NCBI RefSeq assembly: GCF_002078875.1
Contig: NC_034411.1
Coordinates: 51,103,695 to 51,167,694, forward strand
Source of the DNA: Numida meleagris
Lineage: Eukaryota; Chordata; Aves; Galliformes; Numididae
Length of the DNA stretch: 64,000 nucleotides
Reading direction: 5' to 3'
Shown: one piece after another, positions 12,887-25,800 of the stretch
How positions within the stretch are numbered: the stretch's first letter is position 1
Layout: every line of letters begins with the position of its first letter
Notes under the pieces: generated by a model
Database searches by the model: none
What the model was told of the DNA's origin: nothing
The model's input: the letters and a program-made list of their open reading frames with translations, nothing else
Made by a program: the position numbers and the translations under genes

Positions 12887-14915
12887 ATTTCATGCACTGT
12901 GCCATTTTTCCCCTTCTGTTTTTGTAATACAGTGTGCACCTTGACAATTTTGTTTGTCTTGTTTAGTGCATTGTTTTTGGTATTTGATACTTTGTAGGAA
13001 AAAAATTGGCACAAATTTAGTAATGCCTTCTCTGAAGGACTGCTTTATTAGAGGTGTTACAAAATTACAGTCATATGTTAATACTGCATTAGTTTACATA
13101 GGTGGCAGCTTAAGTTGTAATGATACCTTGGTATCCCTAGACTACTGAAAGAGGCACTGGAAAAGAGGAAAATGGCAATTCTTTGGCTGAATTAGCAGAG
13201 CCCAGGAAGTGCTGTGTAACTGTTTTCTTGATGATTCACAGTGCATTTATTTTTAGCTAAGAAAAAAAAACCAGCACAACCTGGTGGTGTTTTGGAAAGC
13301 CATAATAATAAAAGAAACCCAAATGTTTGTTCTGGAATACATCACTTCTTATTCCAAAGTGAAAATGTATTTAAATTCTGATTAGTGAATGTAATTTCTT
13401 TTACATTTGATCTTTGTAATAATCTGTCGTCTTTCCATCTTTTTTGAAGGCGAATGTTATTATGGTACAAGTTTTTAGTGGACTTTTTAAAGCCAATGAA
13501 GAATATGACTTACGTGACTTGTGGAGTCATGCTGTCAGTTCTGCTTCCTTTTACTTGCATCAAAGCTGTTATGCAGCAAACTTGCTGTTTTAAAGGGACC
13601 TCTGGAGACCAGGACCAGGGCAGAGTAGAGGGGGAGGATAAGTCTGGCCATTTCCTTGGAGATAGGATTTACACATGCAACTATTTCAGAAGAGTTCAGA
13701 GGTGTGACTTTAATTCACGCTTTGCACAAGGGGATGCCTCTTGGTGCAAAAAGTCTGTTTTCATTCCCTATTTTGCCAAGGCAGCTGACCTGTTATGGAG
13801 ATCATTGAATATGCTTGTCAGGAGTTGGAAGTTCTGTAATCTTGGCCGTTATCTGTGGAAGCTTTAGCAGGAGATTCTTCTTAATTAATGCTTACATAGC
13901 TGAGAAGCTCTTCAAGATTTGATGATATTTAGGTTAACATACTATGTTGTACACCAAATACAGCACGGTTTTTGAATCTAGTGTGTGGTTGTCAGCTTTT
14001 CTAATTGTGTTGTTTTTACTGTGATGTAATGTAGTGTTGAGAGTGAAAGTGTAATTTATATTTAGCATGTTTTTCTAAGCTGTCTCTAGGAATACTGGGA
14101 GTAAAAATAACATTTTGAAGTGGTTTTGAGGAAGCAAAATAAAAAATTGAAGAAAAATGATTACTTAATAACATATTGTTTTAAAATGGTGGCTGCTACT
14201 ACAGCTAGATCTTCTCAGTTAGGAATGAAATAGCATCTCACTTTTACTTTTTGGAAAAAAAGACTTAAAATTCTGTTAGTATTTTATAGTGATTGTCTGT
14301 TGGGGATGAATTTCATGCTCAGTGAGAGAATATCAAAATGAGTGACTGTAAAGAAGTCATGCAAAGCCTTGGCAAAGATTGAATATGAAAATAAAAGTAA
14401 AAAGAGGAGGATGGAGAGAAAAGGGTAGTGAACCAACTAGGTATAGGGAGAAAGCATAATATCTTGCTTTGAAAAAGTAAGGCTGCAGTTCATTCAGGAG
14501 CTGAAATTGTCTAATATTAGATGACTTTTACCAGAAGGTCTTTCTAGTTCATTCCCACAGCTGTGGACATGGTGCTTTTCTTTCCTGTACTCCAGTTGCA
14601 ATGCTTTAGGCCTGTCTCTGATTTGTCCCAATTCACTAATGAGGCAGGAAGTAACCTTCCCACTCCCTGTCTGGTTGAGGGGAGCATAGGGGGCTCCTAG
14701 GGAGCACTGACATACACACATTGGGCCTTGCACCATGTACCACTGAAACTGTACAGCTGAAGAGCATGTGGGCAGAGTGGAACAAGTTGATTCCTTCCAT
14801 CATAAGGAGTCAAACCTTGTCTGTAACAGGCTTCCATATGTTTGTCTGTACTTCATACGATAAACCAGCCATTTTCTAAATGCAGGCTACATTCAAGTTC
14901 TAATTTTGCCCATTT

Positions 14916-15250
14916 TCACAGAATCACAAAATTGTAGGGGCTGAAAGGGAGACCGCTAAAGATCATCGAGTCCAGTGTCCAGGTGGGTCTTGAATGTCTC
15001 CAGAGAAGGAGACTCCACAACCTCTCTGGGCAGCCTGTCCCAGTGCTCTGTCACTCTCACTGTGAAGACGGTCTTATGCACATTTGTGTGGAACTTCCTA
15101 TGCTTCTGTTTGTGGCCATTTTCCCTTGTCTTATTGCCACACAGCACTGAAAAAAGTCTGGCCTTGTCCCTTTGCCTCCTCCTCCTTAGATATTTTATAA
15201 ACATTAATCAGATCCCCTCTGAGTCTTCTTTTCTCAAGGCTGAACAGACT
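14916..15250 (-). mobile_element. CR1 LINE 3' end, antisense
   Basis: Starts with a decayed antisense tail (CACAGAATCACAAAATTG), then the antisense of CR1 C-terminal coding and 3' sequence. Read on the minus strand (15204-14956), it gives [19 protein letters not shown], which corresponds to the CR1 motif [10 protein letters not shown](E/D)SPSLE. It is cut off near 15250 inside the RRLRG region. It differs from the 6862 subfamily. Confidence 0.9.
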
Positions 15251-15276
15251 CATTTTGATACTATACTGCTAGCCAT

Positions 15277-15375
15277 AATCATAGAATCATAGAACAACCC
15301 AGATTAGAAAGGACACCAAAAGACCATCTGGTCTGCCTTTTCATGTAGAAAGGCAGCCTAGATGACGTTACCTAG
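15277..15375 (-). mobile_element. CR1 LINE antisense, 3' part of a split copy
   Basis: Antisense CR1 tail (AATCATAGAATCATAGAAC) and the first about 100 bp of the element, ending at ACCTAG. The rest of the same element resumes at 15642, so this is the left half of a copy interrupted by a sense CR1. Confidence 0.8.
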
Positions 15376-15635
15376 ATGACATGACTAGGGGTAGCGGCCT
15401 TAAGTTACTCCATGGATATCAGGAAAAATTTCTTCTCAGAAGCAGTGATAATACATTGGAATAGGCTGCTCAGGGAAGTGATGTTCAAGAAACCCTTGAG
15501 GTTTCTTGTCCCTAGAGGTATTCAAGAAACCTATAGTTGTGACTCTGAGGGACTTTGTTAGTGAGCATGTTGGGGGTGGGTCGATGGTTGGACTAGATGG
15601 TCTTAGAGGTCTTTTCCAACCTTAATGACTCTATG
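15376..15635 (+). mobile_element. CR1 LINE, sense, inserted into another CR1
   Basis: Sense CR1 3' end with ATATCAGGAAAAATTTCTTC, then GGTTGGACTAGATGGTCTTA, then TTTTCCAACCTTAATGACTC. It sits between two halves of an antisense CR1 and is flanked by ACCTAG on both sides (15370-15375 and 15636-15641), which looks like a short target duplication. Small internal rearrangements repeat the segment TTCAAGAAACC. Confidence 0.85.
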
Positions 15636-15641
15636 ACCTAG

Positions 15642-16212
15642 CACCTTCCCCAGTCACATCTTGAAAACTTACACTGGTGGTGATTCTACCATGTCTTTGC
15701 AGATGTTAAAGTAATTGGTTGTTCTCAATGGAAAAAAGTAATCTTCTATCAGAGTGAAACCTCTCCAAGTTCAGCTTGTACCTATTGCACTGTCTTCTCC
15801 CTGTGACTTCTTGTGAATAGAGAGCCTCTGTCCTCTTTCTAGCTGCCCTTTAAGTACTGGAATACTTTGAGATCCCTCCAGAGTGTTCTCTTCTCCAGGG
15901 TGGAAAGACCAAACTCCATCAGTATTTCCCCACAGAGTAGGTTCTTTACCCTTTTGATCATCTTTGTGGCCATCCTTTGGATTCTTTGTACTGTTTTTCA
16001 GTTGTGGGGACCAGAACCGGACACAGTACTCCCATGTGTGGCCTGACAAACACTGAGCAGAGTAGAATGATCACCTCTCTACTAGTAATGCTTCTGCAGA
16101 TACAGCCTGGGATCCCATCTGACTGACTTTCATTGCTGCAGCAGCAGTGCTGCTGTCTTGCATTGACTTGTGTTCAGGTTCTTCACCAAGACCCACAGGT
16201 TCTGCAAATTTC
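15642..16212 (-). mobile_element. CR1 LINE antisense, remainder of the split copy
   Basis: Continues the antisense CR1 after the insertion: CCAGTCACATCTTGAAAAC, then the antisense of the RRL and RRATK region, then CAGAACCGGACACAGTACTC (antisense of the EYCVQFW motif region), then GACCCACAGGTTCTGC. Minus-strand pieces such as WEYCVRFWSPQLKN at about 16030-15988 match the CR1 motif [12 protein letters not shown]. The frame is broken. Confidence 0.88.
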
Positions 16213-18989
16213 AGTGACTTTTGTTTTTTACTGTAGTGGGACCTGGCTTCCTATCCTTCATATTTTGCATAATACCCTATCAGTGTGCTTATTGCAATTT
16301 CTGAATCTCTTGAATGGGTTTGTAACAAACTGCAGGAATCCTTTCCCAAGAAGCTTTCCATTTAAAACGTTCACATAATTTTCTGTCAGAGCTTCTGGTT
16401 GATCTTTTTTTCTTTTAAGTCATGTCCTTCTGTTAGTCTAGGTACTAGTGTTGGTTTTCTATAAATTAAACAACTTAAATGAGAATATTTCTTTTGGTTA
16501 AGCTAAAGGTATATAAATGTAGAGTTTTTAACATTATCTTTGCATGTTTCTTAGAGGCAACATTTTACTCTCTTTAAACAACTTAATCATTATTAAGATT
16601 GCTATTTAACATCAGGGTTTTTTTCAGTTCATCAATGTACTTTTATTATCACAAAATGTAATTCTTATCAACTGTAATCAAGTTGAACGTCTTCCTAACT
16701 CCTTGCTTTGCATACTGTATGTCAGAAATGCTGACATTTTTGATTGTCAGCTTTGGGGTACTTTACAAGATGCATTGTTTTTCATAGTCTGTGGCCTGGT
16801 TTACATTATGTATACATCTTTCTTGCACATTGTTGTCTGTAATTGCTTAGTAATGAGAAAATATTATTCTTTATATTTTTTCTTCTGCATTAAACTGGAT
16901 TTAAACAGGTGTTTCTAGTGATGTTCACTTCTGTCCGTTTAAATCAACTTTATCTTACAACAGACATTCTAACATATTAGGATTCTTTAGCGTAGCAGTA
17001 ATCTAGGATCAGTAATCTGCTGTAAAAAAAAAAAAAGTGTAATTTGAGACAAGATCATTGAAGCAGACTGTCAAATATATGGTCAGTACTTTTACGTTGA
17101 CTTTTTCATGACTTATGTGTGGAAAATAGAAATTGCAAAAGTAACTGTAGTTAAAATGTGATTGTGTAAGCAAAAATAATAGATTATGTTCTTTGGAAAC
17201 TTCTCTTTCCTGCTAGTCTCCTTTAATTGGTAAGCTCATGACAGTGTCTTTTAATTTTAGTGGGTCATTCTTCTGATGTGAGCTTCTATTATGATTTAGG
17301 TGAGGAACAGATTTCTGACAAGATTGAGCAACATAAATTTTTGGGATAGTGTGTAGGTCTTTGAAAGGAGGTGTGATTTTGAACTACGCAACGGGAGTGG
17401 TGAGTCTGGATAGGAAAAAGAGAAGGAATTTCTTTATTAGTTTTAATGGTGAAAAATCTGCATTAATGGGCATCAGTGTATATGTTGACTTAACTGTCAT
17501 TACTTCTTCAGCTCAGCTGAGTAGTAAATGTGGGAATAGCAATGGTGGGAGATAGGATTCTCACTGTCCCATTTCTATTTTGGGTGCATTACACTGTGGT
17601 CAGTGCCATTTTGAATATTTGTCTTTTTTTCAGCTCTTTAAATCCTTGTTCTGTACCCACCAGTGAGCATCTGAATACTTAGTCTTGTGGATAGAAAGAA
17701 AACAAGAGCTGCTTGGTTTGTAGCCTTGTATTTTTGATTTCTCCAATTTATCTTTTGTAGGCCTGTCTTTGTATCCTGTGTAGGAATACTAAAACCAGCA
17801 GTTACTTCAGTGGTTTGGTTGATGTCTGTTCATCTGAAATGCTTGTGAAGTTTTTTTTTACTGAAAGGTTCTCTCAGAGATGAGTGGTTTGCTGTTTGTT
17901 AGGCGTCAACTGAATGGTCTGACTGTATCACAGCAAAAACGGAAGGAAAACATCATTTTTGCTGTTTGGATTACTTGAAATAAGAGTGATGTATTCCTTC
18001 CTATTTCCTCAAATACACCATCTGCAGTTTCACATCTCTCTATTAGTAGTTGCACTTCATGAACTCAACAATTTAAAATATGTAAATAGCAAATCTCTCT
18101 TCTTTCAAGTAGTGAACAACAGTAAGTGTTCTTTCCAGGGTAGCATATGACCATGGTGTTATGCTAGCCTGATGCTAGCTCAGCAGTGTGGGCGAACACA
18201 GACACCTGTGAATGCAGATGGGGCACACTGAAAGTAACTGTAGCAGATGTATTTGTAAGTTGTTAATCTATTTTTTTAGTGCTATTTTTTAGTTTAGTCC
18301 CAGTGTGTGCTTTTTATAACCTGTGCTAGAGCTTTAGCGTAGTCTTTCTCAGGCTTTTGTGAAATGGGCTGTATTTCTGAAAACATTTTTGATGTCTGCT
18401 GAAGCGAGAGATTCACTTCTTAGAAGCTACAAATTAGAGGTAGTATGCATTAAAAGTTGGTAAGCCCATGATGGAAAAACAATCTGATCTGATTGTCGGA
18501 TCTGATATGTAAAACTATAAAGTTAGATTTCTTCTTCTGGCTTCAGAGTCATACAAATACCATTCTAAGGTTTAGTTAAAACTCAGTGTAGTGCAGCCTC
18601 CTTCCAACTATGTGAAATTGTGAGTACAAAATTGTGTTAAAAGAAACACTGAATATAAAGAGGAAGGTCCTGCTTTCAGAATGACAGAGATGGGCATATT
18701 TTAGGGGATCATTAAAACTCAGGTGAAATTGGATTCTAAAGTGCAAGAAGTAACTTTTGCAGAATTACATATTGCCAGTTAAGTCTTCATTCTTAAATGA
18801 GGCATACAGGACTTCTGCTTCGTTGTAATTGCCCCGCTTACCTCCTGTATGGCTCTTATTATGCCACTTGAAAGCTGCAGTTACTTCTACCTGTTGGTGG
18901 ATTTGAGAGTTCAGAGTGGAAAAGGCTAATTAGAGAAGAGATACTTAACTAGTGATCTCTGTCTGTCAAAGCATTTAACAGCAGTTGCA

Positions 18990-19260
18990 TCACAACCCAT
19001 CCTGTGAGCTCTAAGAGAGGAAATGTCTGTTCATTGTCCTTTTTCCCTGACCATCCCAAGGGACTTTCTGATGGTATGAATTCTTCATAAATGTAGATGC
19101 CCAAATTCACTGCAGTATTCCAGTAACACCAGTGCCATGTGTAGGTCTTCATGTCATTTCCCTGCTTGTCTGTCATCACATTTGCTGCCTTCATGGCCAC
19201 ATTGTCATTGATGGCCCAGAGGCACCCTGTACTCTCAATCACTGTCATTTCTAGTACATG
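18990..19260 (-). mobile_element. Possible old CR1-like LINE fragment, antisense
   Basis: The order CTGCAGTATTCCAGTAACAC, then ACCAGTGCCATGTGTAGG, then TTGCTGCCTTCATGGCCAC resembles the antisense of older CR1 subfamilies, where a sentence-like run of capture text (antisense of EYC.. through MSWQ..) appears in this order. The match is by eye and weak. It contains a 105-codon minus-strand frame with no known protein identity. Confidence 0.35.
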
Positions 19261-22200
19261 AGTCACTACAGTGTGGAAGAATTTTTTTTATTGCTCTGTG
19301 TGAATTACCCCAGTCTTTGTGCTGAAATAATTAATTACCCTGTGCTTAATATCCAGTCCTCTGGAGCGTACTGTGCACTGGAAACCCTTGGCTTACATGC
19401 TCTGATTTTATTAGATCAATGAAACTGCTCCTGAGCTCTACAAGGATCCTTGCTCAGACCTAATAATTTCCCTTATGGTGTCATCATTATCCCTCCCCAT
19501 AGCAAGTTTCTTTTACCTTCCACCCCTCCCCTACTGTTGTACTTTTCTTTCAAGTGATGTTATATCATACTCTTTTTTTTAACTGAAGTCCAGAAAGAAT
19601 AAATGGGACTGCATTTCCTTCATCTAGATATTTTTTTTCCCTCATCAGAGGTAAATATTGGTACAATATTGTAGCCTATCATCATTTACTTTCTATTTTT
19701 TGCAGTTATTTTTTAAAAATGCATCTTAAAGCTTTTTAATAGAATTTAGAGCAAATTTAGAGCTTTATGTTTGTCTGAATGACTTTCATAAATCCAATTA
19801 TTTGCTACTTCTAGTCATATGGTAGTATGCAGCTAATATCATAGTTTTGTTATGAAATCTTCCTATGCTATTTCTGCTTTAATATGTTGTTTTTTCAGCC
19901 TTTGCCTTTATTTTGTTACCTTCTTCCTACTGTCTAAAATGAGATTTCAATTAACATTGCTTCTTTGCTAGGGCAGTGCTTTTTCACAAGTCTTTGTCAG
20001 AAGTGCTGCTGTTGATACGAGTCTTTGTTTTAGTCTATTTGCAGAAAAGGTCTTTCCTAGATGACATTTTAGTTCTGTTAATCTCTTATCCCAGTTCTTG
20101 GGAGCCCTTAGGAGTACTCCATATGCAACATCTTAAACTATCGTTTCACTGAATGACTCTGAGCAAAACTAGTTCTGCTTTATCCAAGGATTCCTTATTT
20201 CTAGTTAATAGCATATTAGTAACCATTTCAGTGTCTGACTTTGCTTTCTTTTTCCCCGCTTTCCTGAATATCATATACACTTCAGCTTTGACATTGATAT
20301 TCTAGTATCTCTTTATTGTTGTGACATTAATGTCCTGAACCAATATTTCTAATTTTTCACACTGCATCTTTTTGAGTTTGTGTATTCAAGTCATTCAGTC
20401 TGTCTCCTGAATGAGCCGGTTCAGGTTTAGCTTCTTCATGAACCGCTGCTGTGACTACAGCTGCCATCAGCATTAGGACTACTTGTGCTCTCCTTGTAGC
20501 TGGAGAATTCTTCAGCCCTCTATTGCATTCCTGATTTGCCTTGGGTGTGGAAACCAAAAACCCTCTGGGACTCTTAGAATCTAAGATTCCAAAAATTTTC
20601 CAAGCTACTGACTTCATGTGAAAACAGATTTCTGTTTCAACTTGTATACATAGGGTGTTTCCATACTTAATACCTAATTGCTGTCTGAGACATTTTTTCT
20701 TTGGTCTACCAAATTATACAAATTAGCATCTGCTGAAAAAGGACTACAACTTATTTGAAAGAAATTCTGAGTGGATTGTTGATTTACCTATGGGGTATAA
20801 AGCTGCTTCAACTTGCTTAAAATCCTGCATTTAATTAAGATGATGCAACTCTAAGCACATATGAGACCTCATTAAAATCCGTAGTGCAGTTGACAGTGTG
20901 TTTCCATTCTCCATTGTGAGACCAAGGAAAAAAAAAGTGCCACAAAAATTGTTACTGAAGTTGAAATAACTCACAAAGCTTGCCTGAGCATCACCTGTAT
21001 AGCATACAAAATTCATAATCTGAAGTCTTATTTTCTAATTATGAAGCATAGTTCTGTACACTTGATCAACAGGACAGTACTTGCTGATCATATTCATTGT
21101 GCTGACCCAATCCAGTTAATATCATGTCACTTAATAAAACAGTAGTGGTGGTATGCAGATAGCTGCCAGGGAATCTTGATAGCAAAGGATTGTCTCTCTG
21201 GAATGCCTGCATTTGTTCAGGGATCTTACTTTCCTGGTTTTGAGGCTTGAGGCTATACAAGGACATACATTTTTGTATGGAATTCATCATTCACTGAATG
21301 TCATTTTTTTCTCTTTTTCTTTTCCATTTAAGACTTTGTCATTGATTGCCCAGTCACAGAGTGAGCTTCAGGGCAGAGAGTGAAATGTACTTTTCTGTCG
21401 CTCAGAATTTGCTTTTGTTGGAGAAAGAAGTGGTGCTGAAAGGAACAAAAATGAAGCATTCAGGGCTGCATTGAAAATGCCTTCAAAAAAAAAAAAAACT
21501 GATTTTTTTCTCTCTTCATTATAGGCCTATAACACTGGGGCATAGTTATTCTCTGCCAGATTGGGATCATTAAAACTGTAGAATTATGACATCTTCATGT
21601 ATAAAGAGCCTCTAAAGTGTAGTCATCTCTTTAGCTGTTTCTCTGCTGAGCAGAAAGAATGGCCCCCTGGTTGGAGACTGCACTGTTGGAGCACAGAAGT
21701 ATTTGTCAGGTGCTGAGGTAGGCTTGCCGGCTAACTAGGAAGGAAAAAAAAAGTCAGAATTTTTCTTTGTAAAAATTGATTTTCAGGATGCTTCCCTAGA
21801 CAACTGTATTGTAATCTCCTGACAACTTTGTTTCACCATGAACAAGGCAGTTTTTAAAGGCTATCCATGTGCTGTAGCTGATGTGCACAGGGGATAGAAG
21901 GGCATCACTTGGGACTCTTGAATGCTAGTGGGGGATTGATCTCTTCACAGACAGTGGAGTCCAGTTTGTGCAGCAGGCTGTGAAGTAAGGTTTGGATCAT
22001 TTCCTTAGTCACTCAAATCTTATGTGCAGCAAGTATGACTTTATAAATAATTTTAATAGGCTTTAATAATACCCGCATTTTTCCTTCAGACATTTTGGCT
22101 AGATTGTTTGATTCTTCCAGGTACAGTGTTTATGTAAAATGCTTCAGGGATTGTAGCTGTACCTTATAATGTTGCTGTGCAATAGTTAATGCATTGTAGT

Positions 22201-22813
22201 AACGCTGTAGTCAGTCCTGTAGTGTGTCTCAAATTGGAGTTGCCTCAGCATTTCAATGTTTTTCTTTGTTATAGGTATGTTTACAGTTCACATGAAAATA
22301 AATTCAGATCTTTTGAAGGGTGGTGATCAAATACTTATTAATGTTCTAAAATAAGAAACAGACAAAACTAAAAGAACAAAACCCAAAATTTTTAGAAAAG
22401 CCATGTAATTTCTTGCTCCAGCGCATTTTCTGCTCTTCATTTTTGCCTTGGGAGGGTATCAGTCGGGACTGTTTCCTAGTTCACTGAGTAGCTACAAAAA
22501 CATACGTGTCAGCACAAGGGAGGGGTGGAAATGACTGGGCTGGATGAGAGGAAAAGGAGCTTAAGCTGGCACTGTCAACAGAATTCCTCACTGTCAGTGT
22601 GCGGGTGGAGGAAATTGCTTTGGTCTGTAGGGGCTACTTTTGCTCTTCATGGCGGTAAGCAGTTAATACTTGATTGCTTCAAGGCTCAGATATTGTAATT
22701 CAGGAATTTCTGGGTGCTTTTAATGAAGATAATTTCTTGGAATATGGATGTTTCTCAAGATCATTCATTTCACATGAAAATAAAATAATTATAGTATCTC
22801 AAGAAACATTTCT

Positions 22814-22837
22814 CCCCACTCCCCCCTTCCCTCCCCC
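22814..22837 (-). other. Potential G-quadruplex motif (minus strand)
   Basis: The + strand has C runs of 4, 6, 3 and 5 separated by 3, 2 and 1 bases. The minus strand therefore fits the canonical G3+N1-7 motif with four G tracts. This is sequence potential only. Confidence 0.7.
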
Positions 22838-25800
22838 GAACTTATGTGATTTCTGTAGAACTTGTCTAAAATGTTTGACAGACATGTCCTGACTATATTT
22901 GGAAAGAAACTATTGCTAACATGTCTGTCAACATCAGATTTCTATTTAATATATTTGCAAACCATTTGAGTTTTTGTCTAAGCCGGATTCAGTTTCTGTT
23001 CAGAAGACACAAATTTATAAAGGACAAACAACCTGCCTCTTTAGGGAGGGGCTGAAACACTTCTAGTTCTGTGTATTCTTTTCTTTTTTTGTAACCACGG
23101 TATTTTTTTTCTGATGCAACTAATAATCAGCATAGTAACATATGGAATTACTATTTTAAGTTCTCCTTTTTTGTTCCTATTGTACTGTGTAAGCCAAGAT
23201 GCATATCCTGCAAGCAATTATTTGTATTTCAGTATTGCCTGGAGATTCTATCTGATCTGCATGTTGCTCGGACAGTGTTTTTGTAAAACTCATTCCAAAA
23301 CAGTGATCAGGATTCATTGGCTGCAAAAGCAAAACAACAAAACATAGTTATATGGAGTTTGGCACATAATTATCCTGTCTCACTTGTGTCCTGGATAGGT
23401 ATACACTCTATAAAAAGTGAAGTGAAAATATCTGGATTGACTTTGCTCAAGGTCACGCGACAGCTTCCTGGCTGATCCAAGAAGAGAACATAGATTCCTG
23501 GTCCTTTTCTATCCTCTGAACTGCTTCTGACCTTTCTTGTAATGGGCTTCTCTTAAGTTAATCCATCTCCCTTTTGAGAGAAAATAAATATTACTTCATC
23601 AACCAAATTGAAGTCCAAAGCCTACATTCTCCACCCTTCAAGAGAGACAAAAGAAGCAAAAATGGATATTGTATTTAGCAACAGTTAGAGGACACAGTAT
23701 TGTTTGTGCAATATTCTTGGGGTCTCCAGAGATTCTTTTCTAAGAACAGAAAAGCTGAGGAAGTGGACTTGCTGGCATGATGTTGAAGCAGCTGTAGGGG
23801 ACTGGCTGAACTACAAGCAGCTGAGTACAGAGTAGGTCAAAAAATAAGGAATGCTTCTTTGTTGTTTTGAAATATATAGCTTTAGCTATTTTTAGCATGA
23901 GTGGTATAATATGATACACAAAACAGAGATGATCGCAATGTAGGATGCGCACAGGAAGCACGCAAACAACTGGTGTTTAAGCCATATATTTGCAATACTT
24001 TTTAAAACTTGTTTCTGTAATCTAGGCAGTTTCTTGTACCACTTTGACTGCAACAGAACACCTCTGGCCAGCCATGCTTCCAAGGCCTCGGTCTACACTT
24101 TGCTTACTCTTGTTGACTTTCCTTAGCGTGAAGAATTTTCTTTTACTTAGTCTTAAGAGTGTGTCCACAATTTGATGTTTCACTTATAGGTATTCCAGTT
24201 ATCATGGTTTTGTGTGTATGCATGTTTCCAGAAAATGGAGAGAAGGGAATTAGTAAAGGATGAATTAATAAATCTCTCTCAAAGCTTAGACTTAAATTGG
24301 CATCTAGGTCCCACTGCAATCAGTAGTAATTATGTGCCTAGACTCTGTTTTTCTGAAACTGGGACCTTATTCCAGTTTAGGGCAGGCCTGGAGAACAAAC
24401 GATTACACTTCTTAGATTACTAATCCAAATGCAGCTGAAGATGCTGTGAATAATTATTACTGCTATGGAGAAGCAACACAGTGTGTTGACTGCAAAGAGT
24501 GAGATTTGTGCTGTCCTGAAGATGTTCACAGAGAGTTGTTCGTACCCTTCTGTGCAGTCATGAGCCTGAAACACAGGCCTGGAACTTATGGTTAGCAGAT
24601 GTGGACAAATTATTTCATGTTAATGGCTGTTAATTGCCGTTACAACAGATTTGAAAAATTGCAGAGAGCTTGTCTCTTGGTATTTCTCAGTACAGGTAAG
24701 GATTTGGAAACCGATAACAGGCCTCATATGCATTAATGACTATGAATTTTAGTTCCAAGATAGTTGTATTGGAATTCTTGTTGGGAACACGATGAGTTAT
24801 ACCAATAGCCTGGCCTTTGCCGCGCTGCTTGCAACTCTGAGACTTGTAGCTTTTCTGAACAGAAAACTGCACTCTGTGCTCTTACATATTTACTTCAATC
24901 CCCCCTCCATCCCCAATATTTTCTGCATATTTTAAGCTATTTAATAGATGTGTGTATTTTGGACGTAGATAGCATCCTTGCTGTTTTGCAATCCAGGACA
25001 AAATGCAATGTTTAGAGTTGTGATTAGCATACATTTGAAATACTAATTTATCTGCAGCATGTGGTTTAGGATCATGTCTGCTATTTTTTAAGCCATGTAA
25101 TCTTTAGTCCTTTTTTCATTCTTTCAACAAAATCTTATTAGAATCTTTTGTCAGCTAGTAAGGAGCTTTGACTCTGTAGACAGAATGGAAATGTATCTGA
25201 TACAGTGTCAAACAGGAGAAAAGCATGGAAGTGGTCCAGGACTGAGAATAATTTGGTTTATTACTTTAAGAAAGATCTGAAATTAAAAACAAAACAAAAA
25301 AACAGGAAGGTACTCAAGTTCATGAAATAAGAAGCTCACCTGTCTGGCATTGCCTCAGGATTTTGATTTGTGAGTGTATTGATGGTAATAAGATTAATTT
25401 TTCAGTGTGTTCTTCATACCAGTGAACCTTTTGAGTGTTTGATACTCTTTAGGGTAATGACACTAGGTAACATGGTACTATTTAATCAATATGAAAAAAG
25501 AAGTTGTTTTCAAGTGTAAGAGGGTGGAATAATTGCTCTTAGAGGTATAAGTGCACATAATATTATTTAAACTTGTAATGTGAAGTTCAGTGGACCTGAA
25601 ATTAGATTTCCAGCTGTGTTTTGATTTAAGATCGCTTGCGTGACACACTGTTCTTCCTCACTCTTCTTTCCTTTTGGTTCAGTTTTTTTCCTCTCCAGAC
25701 AAAGCAGAGCGTTGGAATAAAGAATATAGTACTTCAGTTACAAAGCAGAATACTTACCTATGCTTTGAGAGGAAAAGGATTTTTTTAATACTTGTGGAAA

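Noticed and set aside
12407..13014. Cluster of short frames on both strands
   Set aside because: They arise from the GC-rich solo LTR and its flank. No retroviral gene remains.
13454..13867. 137-codon plus-strand frame, considered as a missed exon or gene
   Set aside because: No domain or family resemblance, and no convincing splice or promoter context. A chance frame is more likely.
20357..20617. 86-codon minus-strand frame in a mildly GC-richer patch
   Set aside because: No recognised protein features and no repeat match by eye.
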